A stretch of 7,888 nucleotides of DNA from an uncultured Mollicutes bacterium (GCA_937905855.1 CALCWU010000099.1:1-7888), one strand, 5' to 3'; shown: positions 1 to 6,328, counted from the first letter of the stretch. Numbers and translations: made by a program. The notes: generated from the letters alone by a model not told the origin.

Positions 1-49
1 ATTAATTAAAAATGTTGTTTTATGGCCTTTAAAAATGTAGGTATAATAA

Positions 50-106
50 AATAGCATCGTTATTATCTTCTGAAAAAATAATTGTATGAAAATAAATAAT
101 GCTATT
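50..106. repeat. 8-bp inverted repeat upstream of the small-RNA promoter
   Basis: AATAGCAT (50-57) and ATGCTATT (99-106) are perfect inverted copies 41 bases apart. The right arm touches the -35 box at 105-110. No T-run follows, so it is not a terminator. It could be a spaced regulator site, part of a longer RNA if transcription begins at the TATAAT-like box at 42-47, or chance in AT-rich DNA. Confidence 0.3.
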
Positions 107-133
107 GATATTTAACTAAAATTTGCATATAAT
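105..133 (+). promoter_or_regulatory. Strong sigma-A-type promoter for a small RNA
   Basis: A TTGATA -35 box at 105-110 and a perfect TATAAT -10 box at 128-133 are separated by exactly 17 bases. Transcription should start about seven bases after the -10, near G140. No protein gene follows on this strand before an intrinsic terminator about 75 bases later, so the promoter appears dedicated to a short RNA. The -35 box overlaps the right arm of an 8-bp inverted repeat (50-57 and 99-106), which could bear on control. The boxes are seen directly; activity is inferred. Confidence 0.7.
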
Positions 134-139
134 ATAAAT

Positions 140-217
140 GGAGGAAGCCAAGATAAGGCTACTCTAAATTACAATTAAAAAATGATTTAGAGAAAAGCAC
201 CCGGCAGTGCTTTTTTT
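140..217 (+). ncRNA. Putative small RNA of about 78 nt, tracrRNA-like 3' half, family unknown
   Basis: The predicted transcript runs from the start near 140 to the T-run at 211-217. It can fold into three hairpins. The first pairs AGCC (146-149) with GGCT (157-160) around a seven-base loop. The second pairs CTCTAAAT (162-169) with ATTTAGAG (185-192). The third is the terminator, AAAAGCAC (193-200) with GTGCTTTT (207-214). The stretch AAGATAAGGC (150-159) followed by TA, an A-rich linker and a GCAC...GTGC-T7 end resembles the tail of type II-A tracrRNAs such as those of S. thermophilus CRISPR1 and S. pyogenes. No cas gene or repeat lies in the window, and no clear anti-repeat lies upstream. 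I am fairly sure of a short independent transcript and unsure of its class. It does not match SRP RNA or riboswitch classes I know. Confidence 0.5.
193..217 (+). terminator. Intrinsic terminator of the small RNA
   Basis: An 8-bp stem (193-200 with 207-214) encloses the loop CCGGCA and runs into seven T residues at 211-217. On the opposite strand the same stem is followed by TTTTCTC, so it may also act as a back-up stop for the converging glycosylation operon. An outer 9-bp inverted repeat, AAATGATTT (180-188) and AAATCATTT (225-233), brackets this terminator. Confidence 0.75.
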
Positions 218-263
218 CTTCTTCAAATCATTTAAAATAAATTACTTATTTTTTTGTGGATAT

Positions 264-302
264 ATTTAAATAAAAGGAAGAAGCGTTAAACTTCTTCCTT
301 TT
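264..302 (-). terminator. Terminator of the yfhO-GT2-gtrA operon, overlapping the gtrA stop codon
   Basis: GGAAGAAG (276-283) and CTTCTTCC (291-298) form a perfect stem around a seven-base loop. With the flanking AAAA (272-275) and TTTT (299-302) the perfect pairing extends to 12 bp. Read on the minus strand, the stem is followed by TTTTATTT. The loop contains the gtrA TAA stop (288-286), and the 5' arm encodes the last residues of GtrA, so gene end and terminator are superimposed. Confidence 0.8.
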
Positions 303-756
303 GTTTGAATACAAATAATTTTCTTCCAAAATAATTCCAAACAAGAACAATTAGGGTCATTAGACATTTCATAAATAGCTTCCAAAAATCAAATTTAAAT
401 AAGCCAAATACATCAATTATTAGCTTAGAATAAATAGGCCTTGATACTAGCATACCAAGCTCAGTTATACCTAAGCCTATTACACTTATTAAGACGAATT
501 TTAAGAATACAAGCTTTGATCTTGTTTGATCCTTACCAACATATTTAAAGACAAATGATTGTAAGAACCAGTTAATTAATAAACCAGTTATAAAGCCAAG
601 AGCGGTAGAAAGGGTTAAATTTAGACTTTCATTTAAGCTCTTAAATATTAGTAGGTTACATAAATAGAAGATTATGTAATCGCCTAGGGTGGCAATTCCA
701 CCTACAATAAGAAATCTTATGATTTCTTTAAATAATTCTTTTTTATTCTGCTTCAT
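286..756 (-). CDS. gtrA: GtrA-family membrane protein, probable lipid-linked sugar flippase
   Basis: This 156-residue protein is the usual GtrA length and has four predicted membrane helices, near residues 12-35, 48-67, 82-104 and 127-147. Family hallmarks are visible: the N-terminal RFLIVGGIATLGDY segment (14-27) and two copies of the N-x-x-x-x-x-x-VF pattern, NWFLQSFVF (62-70) and NYFGRKLFVF (141-150). GtrA/GtcA proteins are thought to flip undecaprenyl-phosphate-linked sugars to the outer membrane face for phage O-antigen modification or teichoic-acid glycosylation. The ATG at 756 overlaps the end of the upstream glycosyltransferase gene by 14 bases, with only a weak purine-rich ribosome site, which suggests translational coupling. 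It is last in the operon and ends within a terminator hairpin. Family assignment is firm; flippase activity is from family knowledge and the sugar is unknown. Confidence 0.92.
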   Translation of the reverse strand: MKQNKKELFKEIIRFLIVGGIATLGDYIIFYLCNLLIFKSLNESLNLTLSTALGFITGLLINWFLQSFVFKYVGKDQTRSKLVFLKFVLISVIGLGITELGMLVSRPIYSKLIIDVFGLFKFDFWKLFMKCLMTLIVLVWNYFGRKLFVFKQKEEV

Positions 757-1672
757 TTACTTCATCCACATTTGATTCGTCTTCAATATAAATTGGTCGG
801 TTTTGAACCTGATTTCTTACCTCATAGATTAATCTACAAATATAGAATAGGGTAATAAATAATAATAGCATAAAGGCATCAAGTCTTATTGCTGACCAGT
901 TCATATTATGCTTTACAATACCATAGATTACATCAAAGCCAAGTAAGAAGAAGGTAAGCCATGCAAAGATTTTAGGAATATATTCATAGAATCTTGAAAA
1001 TTCTCTTATACCAAGAAGAGCATAATGGAATAGCTTTTTAAAGCTCCATTTAGTTGTACCAGCAACACGCTCTACATAATCAAATTCAATGCATTTCTTT
1101 TTAAAGCCAACATAATGATAAATTCCCTTTGTAAATCTTTCATAATCCTTGATTTTTAAGAATGCTTCAACAACCTTTTTATCAAGTAGGCAGAAATCTC
1201 TAGCACCCTTAGCCATTTGCTTGTCCTTTGTTATGAAAGCATAAACCTTATAGAAGGCAAGTGAGCACATTGCTTTAAAAGGATTTGCTCCTTTACGATT
1301 TTTATGCTTGGCATAAATATGCTGATAGCCTTCCTCATAGGCTTTAAGCATTTCAGGGATAAGAGAAGGTGGGTCTTGAAGGTCGACGTCCATTATTATT
1401 GCGGCATCGCTTTTAATTTTCATTGAAGCCTCAAGTCCAGCATACATTGCTGCTTCCTTACCAAAATTTCTTGAAAATGATAAGTAAAGCATACGCTTAT
1501 CTTTTTCAGCATATTCCTTCATAATCTCTAATGTTTTGTCCTTTGAGCCATCATTAACAAGAATAATATGCCAATCGTAATTTGAATCTAAATATTTGAC
1601 AATCTCATCATAAAAATAAGGGATTGTCTCTTCCTCGTTATAACAAGGAACTATTATCGTTATCTTTTTCAT
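743..1672 (-). CDS. GT2 polyprenyl-phosphate glycosyltransferase (GtrB/CsbB/DPM1-like)
   Basis: The 309-residue protein should transfer a sugar from a nucleotide sugar to undecaprenyl phosphate on the cytoplasmic face. The GT-A domain opens with ITIIVPCYNEEE (4-15), then VNDGS (39-43). The metal-binding motif is D95-V-D97, followed by the family signature LQDPP (98-102). ERVAGTTKWS (201-210) matches the conserved E-R-x-x-G stretch ahead of the membrane region. Two C-terminal helices (about 232-253 and 264-284) precede a conserved RPIY and an acidic tail. An in-frame ATG lies upstream at 1699 but lacks a ribosome site. The start at 1672 follows purine-rich AGAGAAAAG and begins right at the GT2 fold. 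It overlaps the end of yfhO by 35 bases. In B. subtilis the counterpart CsbB makes undecaprenyl-P-GlcNAc; the sugar used here cannot be read from sequence. Confidence 0.93.
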   Translation of the reverse strand: MKKITIIVPCYNEEETIPYFYDEIVKYLDSNYDWHIILVNDGSKDKTLEIMKEYAEKDKRMLYLSFSRNFGKEAAMYAGLEASMKIKSDAAIIMDVDLQDPPSLIPEMLKAYEEGYQHIYAKHKNRKGANPFKAMCSLAFYKVYAFITKDKQMAKGARDFCLLDKKVVEAFLKIKDYERFTKGIYHYVGFKKKCIEFDYVERVAGTTKWSFKKLFHYALLGIREFSRFYEYIPKIFAWLTFFLLGFDVIYGIVKHNMNWSAIRLDAFMLLLFITLFYICRLIYEVRNQVQNRPIYIEDESNVDEVNEAE

Positions 1673-4613
1673 TCTTTTCTTTTCTCTTTCTATATACATT
1701 AATTAAAATAGGAGTACATATACCTACATATATTATACAACCAATGCCACTAATTTTGCAACCAGTTGTAAATCCTGTTGGAGTATAGGTTATTGTTAAA
1801 TTAACCTTAGCAACATCATCAGGAACAATGATTCCTAAGAATCCACCATCAACATTAATTGTTTGGTAATTATAATTGGCATGCCAATCTTTAGAATAAG
1901 TATATGGGGTTTTTATGATTCTTGTCTTACCTAGGCTTGGCATATCACATGTTAAGCTGATTTTATTACCATCAATTTTAAATGTTTTATTTTTATATTG
2001 ATTTTGACGAGCGATAAAGCTTGTATAAATATCATAATTATAGCTATAAAGGCTTAGTGTATCACCCCATGATGTATCATCAACACGAACGTATAGCTTA
2101 GAAGGAGTCCAAGAATCCTCTAAATAGCAGGTAGTATAATGCATTCCATGATCATTACCATTAGTGTCTCTTATGAAATTATCATTATAGGTCATTTCTC
2201 TAATTTGACTATCAAATGGATAAATTTGTAGGACATCATTTTTAAGTAAAGTTGTTAGATTTTCTATATCATAACAATAATATTTACTACCATTAACTTC
2301 TTCGATAGAGGATTTTCTTAATTGCGTGTTTTTAGTTTTTTGGTATCCTACTAAAGATGCTTTAACCTCAGTAGGAGTTTTAAAGCTAATTCCAGCTTTT
2401 AAATATTCCTCATAAAGATTAATGCTATCAAGTAAATCAGTTTTATTTTCATTCATTAAATCTTCTTTAATTTTAGCTAGCTCTTCATATGTTGCATCTT
2501 CATTTTTATCATTAACAGTATTAATAATTGAAGGCTTATCAACAAAGGCATAATTTAAGATTGCTTCCTCCTGGAAGGCTAGGTTTGATCCAGCAATTGA
2601 ATAATAAGCTTCATCATAAACAATAAATTGTGGCATATCCTTTAGAGCATAATAGGTATAATCACCTTTTTCTCCAAGCTTTTCATAATATTCTGGAAAA
2701 TGTAGGCCCTGTCTTGTCCAACAAACAACATATTTTGTTGTAAAGATATTACTAGATAATAAATTATAGCCACCATTAAAGGCTCTACTCCATGATGTTG
2801 AGCCTTCATTATAAACCTTACCAAGACAGGTATTTAATGGGGTATTATAGAATGATTGGAAGAATCTTCCAAAATTAACATTACCTATTAAAGAATTAGC
2901 ATTAGCAGTAGATTTAGCAGAATTATCATAAATATTAATACGATATCCTGATTCATCAGTATAGCCATAATCTATTAAATTATCCTTCATTTCATTCATT
3001 AAATTTTTGTTTTTATAATACCAGCTTGAGGTATTATCAATATTGCAGAATATTAAAACGGCAGCAAATACACATTCAGCAAATATCATTAGAGGAGTGA
3101 TTGTTTTAATAACCTTAAAATCAATATTTAATAAAGCTAGGATAGCATAAACAATATAAATGATTAAATAAATACTAAGAATGGCAATAGAAACACCAAG
3201 TATTGGATAAAAGAAGAAGTCAGCCTTATTATAATGAATAAAAATATCAGGATCCTTTACAATAACAAAGGTTAGAGTTATTAGGCCTAATAAGGTAACA
3301 CAAATAGGAACAAGCTTGGATAATTTATTTTTACCGATAGCAAAATCATTTTCATCCATTGCAAGGGCCATTGCATACATATTAAAGATATAAGGAATGA
3401 AGAACCATCTTACATAAGGCTCAGCATTAGCTGTAAATATTTTTGAAAAAATTGGAATTAGGAATAAAGCGTTAAGGAATAACACCCAGCCCTTTAAGCG
3501 ATTGGCTCTTTTTCCTCTTAAAAAGAAGAAATAGGCTAAGTAGACGGCACCACCACATGTTAAATAGAATGTTGCATGTTCCTTAACATAATCGCCAGCG
3601 GCTACTAGCATAAAGCGATGTGGCTCATTAGGTATAAAGAAATTACACCACATTGTGAAATAATGACGCCAAGAAAATACCTGTTTATGAAGATTATTAT
3701 CGTAATTTGTAAAGAACCATAGCTGTTCTTTAAATGAGGTAGAATTTCTTGATGATTCAATTAAAACATATTGCATACTTGGAATTAACATAAATGCGGC
3801 CATAAGTACGCCAAGAATAACAAGACTAAAGCATTCTAAAAATCTTAACCAAAATTCTTTATTAATGATAAAGCAATTCTTTTTACTAAAGAATGAGAAA
3901 ATATCTCTTTCATGCATTGAAACAATAAAATAAATCATTAAAAATGCTAAAAGCATATAAGCCAAATAGAAATCATATAATATAACAGTTACACTATATA
4001 GAGGCAATAATAAATACCATTTACCTTTTTTATCTAAGCATAAATCACATAAAAGCATTGCAAGCGGAGCATAGAAGTTAATACCTAAATAAACAGGAAA
4101 TACATAATATGCTTCGGTCATTCCTCCAAAGAAATAAATTAATGAGGTAATGATACATGTCTTGATTTTTAAATTCTTTCGATAAAGAACATAATATAGT
4201 AATAATGCTCCACAAAGTGGTCTTAAAAAATTAGTAATACCATAGGCTGTTTCTGCTTGCATTACAAAACTTAAAAGAAGTGTTAATAATGTAAATACAT
4301 CAAATGGTAGATAATAAACTCCTGCAAAAAATGAAGTTCCACCAAACAAGGTTGTATCATATAGGGATAGCTTTCCTTCCTTTAGCCTATCAATAAAGCC
4401 ACCCATAAATGGGTAATACTGAATTACATCATCGGTATTAAAATGGAAGAATCCTCCGTTATACACTGTTCCTATAACCATTATAGCCATCATTATCAAT
4501 AAAATAAAGAATAGAAAATAGAATCCTTCCTTAGGATCTGATAAAACCTTTTTCCAATAGCTCTTTAGCTTTGAAAGTACTTTACTAAAAAAATTATTAT
4601 TTGTTGCTTCCAA
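1638..4613 (-). CDS. yfhO: YfhO-family GT-C-like membrane glycosyltransferase
   Basis: This 991-residue protein has about 14 membrane helices up to residue ~525, a large extracytoplasmic domain (~530-950), one final helix (~960-980) and a basic tail (RKRKEKNEK). After helix 1, the first outer loop carries NTDD (59-62) followed by QYYPF, the acidic outer-loop signature of GT-C enzymes and YfhO. An EPYVRWFF stretch lies near residue 400. The C-terminal VDGGFLGIIVPDD...TYTPTGF pattern is typical of YfhO. YfhO proteins take sugar from a flipped undecaprenyl-phosphate carrier and attach it to surface polymers, lipoteichoic acid in B. subtilis. The start is a TTG at 4613, seven bases after GAGGT. 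The upstream in-frame TTG at 4640 falls inside the likely -10 box. The gene leads the operon and overlaps the next one. The acceptor polymer is not known. Confidence 0.88.
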   Translation of the reverse strand: MEATNNNFFSKVLSKLKSYWKKVLSDPKEGFYFLFFILLIMMAIMVIGTVYNGGFFHFNTDDVIQYYPFMGGFIDRLKEGKLSLYDTTLFGGTSFFAGVYYLPFDVFTLLTLLLSFVMQAETAYGITNFLRPLCGALLLYYVLYRKNLKIKTCIITSLIYFFGGMTEAYYVFPVYLGINFYAPLAMLLCDLCLDKKGKWYLLLPLYSVTVILYDFYLAYMLLAFLMIYFIVSMHERDIFSFFSKKNCFIINKEFWLRFLECFSLVILGVLMAAFMLIPSMQYVLIESSRNSTSFKEQLWFFTNYDNNLHKQVFSWRHYFTMWCNFFIPNEPHRFMLVAAGDYVKEHATFYLTCGGAVYLAYFFFLRGKRANRLKGWVLFLNALFLIPIFSKIFTANAEPYVRWFFIPYIFNMYAMALAMDENDFAIGKNKLSKLVPICVTLLGLITLTFVIVKDPDIFIHYNKADFFFYPILGVSIAILSIYLIIYIVYAILALLNIDFKVIKTITPLMIFAECVFAAVLIFCNIDNTSSWYYKNKNLMNEMKDNLIDYGYTDESGYRINIYDNSAKSTANANSLIGNVNFGRFFQSFYNTPLNTCLGKVYNEGSTSWSRAFNGGYNLLSSNIFTTKYVVCWTRQGLHFPEYYEKLGEKGDYTYYALKDMPQFIVYDEAYYSIAGSNLAFQEEAILNYAFVDKPSIINTVNDKNEDATYEELAKIKEDLMNENKTDLLDSINLYEEYLKAGISFKTPTEVKASLVGYQKTKNTQLRKSSIEEVNGSKYYCYDIENLTTLLKNDVLQIYPFDSQIREMTYNDNFIRDTNGNDHGMHYTTCYLEDSWTPSKLYVRVDDTSWGDTLSLYSYNYDIYTSFIARQNQYKNKTFKIDGNKISLTCDMPSLGKTRIIKTPYTYSKDWHANYNYQTINVDGGFLGIIVPDDVAKVNLTITYTPTGFTTGCKISGIGCIIYVGICTPILINVYRKRKEKNEKDNDNSSLL

Positions 4614-4620
4614 GTGTAAA

Positions 4621-4625
4621 ACCTC
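4621..4625 (-). promoter_or_regulatory. Ribosome binding site that fixes the yfhO TTG start
   Basis: On the minus strand GAGGT (4625-4621) sits seven bases before the TTG at 4613. No comparable site precedes the in-frame TTG at 4640, so the shorter reading frame is preferred. Confidence 0.7.
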
Positions 4626-4652
4626 ACATTCTTTAATCAATTATACCATAAT
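4623..4652 (+). promoter_or_regulatory. Weak candidate promoter for murA, overlapping the divergent one
   Basis: CTCACA (4623-4628) and CATAAT (4647-4652), separated by 18 bases, are four-of-six and five-of-six matches to the consensus on the plus strand. The candidate overlaps the yfhO promoter and its ribosome site, so the two directions would compete for RNA polymerase. Nothing better fits in the 74 bases between the genes, but the match is marginal. Confidence 0.3.
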
Positions 4653-4668
4653 ATTAAAGAAATAAAAA
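4640..4668 (-). promoter_or_regulatory. Probable promoter of the yfhO-GT2-gtrA operon
   Basis: On the minus strand a perfect TATAAT (4645-4640) follows TATGG. A poor -35 candidate, TTTTTA (4668-4663), lies 17 bases upstream. The start would be near 4633, leaving a leader of about 20 bases with the ribosome site before TTG 4613. The -10 is convincing and the -35 is weak, so basal strength may be low or an activator may be used. Confidence 0.55.
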
Positions 4669-4675
4669 TGATAAT

Positions 4676-4682
4676 AAGGTGA
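4676..4682 (+). promoter_or_regulatory. Ribosome binding site that fixes the murA ATG start
   Basis: AAGGTGA at 4676-4682 is well spaced from the ATG at 4688. The in-frame GTG at 4679 lies inside this site and is therefore not the likely start. Confidence 0.7.
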
Positions 4683-4687
4683 AATAT

Positions 4688-5920
4688 ATGTCTAAAATTA
4701 AAATCTATGGTGGTAAATATCTAAGTGGTACAATAAAAATTCATGGCTCTAAGAATGCCTGCTTACCAATTATGTGTGCAAGCCTTTTAAATAGAGGAAG
4801 GGCTACTATAAGTAATGTTCCCAAAATAGCTGATGTTTATAATTTATTAAGCATATTTTCTTATCTAAATGTTACCTATACATTTACTGATGATGTATTA
4901 GTAATTGATTCAAGCAAGCTTACCTACAGTGATTTATTGATTAATGAAGTTTTAACATTTAGAGCCTCTTATTATTTGATAGGTATTTTTTTAGCTCTTT
5001 TTGGTAAATGTAAGATATATTATCCTGGAGGATGTAAGCTTGGTGAAAGACCACTTGATTATCACTTTGATGCATTTGAAGCTATAGGCTATAATGTTAA
5101 TTATAATGATAATATAATAGAAATAGCTGGTATTCCTAAGAATGAGCATATTGATATTACCTTAAAAGGTAATAGTGTAGGGGCAACTATTAACATAGTG
5201 TTTGCAACAATATTTTTAAATGCTACAATTCATAATTATTCATTAGAGCCTGAGGTTATTGATACACTTGATTTTTTAGGTAAGCTTGGCTTTAAAATAA
5301 TAAAAAATCAAAATATTGAAATATTTAATAGTATTCCTAAAAGAAGTGTTAAATATAGAATAATTCCTGATAGAATAGAAGCATTAACATATGTAGTTAT
5401 GGCTTTGTTATGCGGTAATATTAAATTAGAAAATGTTAATTTGCTTCATATAGATTATCCAATCAGAACACTTATTTTAAATAATGCCGATATAATAATG
5501 TATAAAAATGTTATGTGCTGTAATAAAAGTAAGGTTATTCCCTTTAACTTTGAGGCGGACCTATATCCGAAAATTCCTACTGATGCTCAACCATTATTTA
5601 GCGTTTTATTCTTATTCAATAATGGTAGTGCTATTATAGAGGATAAGATATTTAAGAATCGCTTTAGTGCTCCCTTAGAGCTTGTTCATCTTGGAGCTAG
5701 GGTTACTGCTATTGAAAATAAAATTATCACAAATCATAGTATATTTGTTTCAGGAAGTGTTAGAGCTTTTGATCTTAGAGCCTGTGCCGCATTATTTTTA
5801 TTCGCCATTGCTAGCCCCACAAATACTGTAATTAATAACTATGAAATAATAGAAAGAGGCTATGATGATTTTTTAAAGAACTTAAAATCGCTTGGTGTTA
5901 AATATGAAATTATAGAATAA
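4688..5920 (+). CDS. murA: UDP-N-acetylglucosamine 1-carboxyvinyltransferase (MurA)
   Basis: MurA moves enolpyruvyl from PEP to UDP-GlcNAc, the first committed step of peptidoglycan synthesis, in the cytoplasm. The 410-residue length fits the family (E. coli MurA has 419). Visible active-site features are GSKNA with K22-N23, TFRAS with R92, the PGGC loop with PEP-binding C116 followed by ERP (R121), SVGAT (163-167), EPEV (187-190), PDRIEA (227-232), PTDAQ with D298, NRF with R325, DLRA with D362/R364 and RGY with R390. The catalytic cysteine is present, so fosfomycin sensitivity would be expected from family knowledge. PDRIEA resembles Bacillus MurA more than E. coli. Oddities are a lysine (K323) where E. 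coli and B. subtilis have glutamate before NRF, and no tryptophan at all. It stands alone, divergent from the glycosylation operon and with no terminator before gntR. It could be one of two paralogues, as in many Firmicutes. Confidence 0.92.
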   Translation: MSKIKIYGGKYLSGTIKIHGSKNACLPIMCASLLNRGRATISNVPKIADVYNLLSIFSYLNVTYTFTDDVLVIDSSKLTYSDLLINEVLTFRASYYLIGIFLALFGKCKIYYPGGCKLGERPLDYHFDAFEAIGYNVNYNDNIIEIAGIPKNEHIDITLKGNSVGATINIVFATIFLNATIHNYSLEPEVIDTLDFLGKLGFKIIKNQNIEIFNSIPKRSVKYRIIPDRIEALTYVVMALLCGNIKLENVNLLHIDYPIRTLILNNADIIMYKNVMCCNKSKVIPFNFEADLYPKIPTDAQPLFSVLFLFNNGSAIIEDKIFKNRFSAPLELVHLGARVTAIENKIITNHSIFVSGSVRAFDLRACAALFLFAIASPTNTVINNYEIIERGYDDFLKNLKSLGVKYEIIE

Positions 5921-5923
5921 ATG

Positions 5924-5952
5924 TTGACAAACCTAAAGGTAAGCTGTATTAT
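5924..5952 (+). promoter_or_regulatory. Near-consensus promoter of the gntR-ABC operon
   Basis: A perfect TTGACA (5924-5929) and TATTAT (5947-5952) are separated by 17 bases. The start is expected near 5959, giving a leader of roughly 19 bases. It lies only three bases after the murA stop codon. The -10 is embedded in an inverted repeat, consistent with repression by the first gene product. Confidence 0.8.
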
Positions 5953-5965
5953 TTAGATAGTACAG
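5944..5965 (+). promoter_or_regulatory. Inverted-repeat operator, probably for the GntR/YtrA-type regulator
   Basis: CTGTATTAT (5944-5952) and ATAGTACAG (5957-5965) are 9-bp inverted arms with one mismatch around the spacer TTAG. The left arm contains the whole -10 box and the right arm covers the expected start site, so a bound dimer would block polymerase. GntR-family dimers bind palindromes of this kind, and YtrA-type regulators usually repress their own operon. The link to this gene product is inferred from position. Confidence 0.6.
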
Positions 5966-5966
5966 T

Positions 5967-5974
5967 GAGGTGAT
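5967..5974 (+). promoter_or_regulatory. Ribosome binding site that fixes the gntR TTG start
   Basis: GAGGTGAT is an 8-base match to the 16S anti-Shine-Dalgarno sequence. Its GAGG core ends seven bases before the TTG at 5978, which makes the rare start codon convincing. Confidence 0.8.
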
Positions 5975-5977
5975 AGC

Positions 5978-6328
5978 TTGCAATTTAATAATAAGGAATT
6001 AATATATTTACAAATAGTAGAATATATCAAAAGGGAAATTGTTTTAAATAATTATAAGCCAATGGCTAAAATTCCTTCTGTAAGAGAAATGGCTATAAAG
6101 CTATGTGTCAATCCTAATACTGTTCTTAAGGCCTATGACGAGCTTGTAAAAAATTTTGTAATTATTCCTAAAAGTACTAACGGGTATTTTGTTACAGAGG
6201 ATAAAATGATTGTAGATAAATTAAAGCAAGCATTTATTAATGAGTACATAAATGATTATCTTAATAAAATGCAAGCTATTGGAATTAATAAGGCTGAAGC
6301 AATAAATTTGTTAAATGGTGGTGAGTAG
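5978..6328 (+). CDS. GntR-family transcriptional regulator, YtrA subfamily
   Basis: The 116-residue protein is a winged helix-turn-helix DNA-binding domain with only a short helical C-terminus, the compact YtrA layout without a ligand-binding domain. Residues 9-25 (IYLQIVEYIKREIVLNN) match the opening GntR helix. IPSVREMAIKLCVNPNTVLKAYDEL (32-56) is the classic recognition segment, and NGYFV (68-72) is the wing. The usual glycine after the recognition helix region is replaced by N-F (59-60), a small departure. Residues 74-116 form two helices likely to mediate dimerisation. It starts at TTG 5978 behind a near-perfect ribosome site and leads an operon with an ABC ATPase and permease. The inverted repeat over its own promoter suggests autorepression. 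The inducer is unknown; YtrA-type systems often respond to envelope-active antibiotics. Confidence 0.92.
   Translation: MQFNNKELIYLQIVEYIKREIVLNNYKPMAKIPSVREMAIKLCVNPNTVLKAYDELVKNFVIIPKSTNGYFVTEDKMIVDKLKQAFINEYINDYLNKMQAIGINKAEAINLLNGGE

Noticed and set aside
2..40. Open plus-strand frame from the left edge to TAG at 38-40, as the tail of a truncated gene
   Set aside because: Only 12 codons are visible with no recognisable protein signature; in random AT-rich DNA this is uninformative.
138..167. Nine-codon ORF (ATG to TAA) at the 5' end of the small RNA
   Set aside because: The ATG coincides with the predicted transcription start, so it would have no ribosome site. The sequence is better explained by the RNA hairpin.
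140..217. Small bacterial SRP (4.5S) RNA, because of the GGAAGCC...AAGGC resemblance
   Set aside because: The GNRA-capped helix with its asymmetric and symmetric loops is missing, and the order of motifs does not fit the SRP core.
234..255. AT-only hairpin (234-240 with 246-252) followed by T residues
   Set aside because: A 7-bp stem of pure A-T pairs is too weak to call a terminator, and it sits just after a much better one.
1670..1699. Upstream ATG at 1699 as the GT2 start
   Set aside because: No Shine-Dalgarno precedes it, and the nine extra residues are basic filler before the standard GT2 beginning. The ATG at 1672 has a purine-rich site.
2642..2824. 60-residue minus-strand reading frame
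   Set aside because: It lies wholly inside yfhO in another frame, has no ribosome site or recognisable domain, and the yfhO frame is clearly the coding one.
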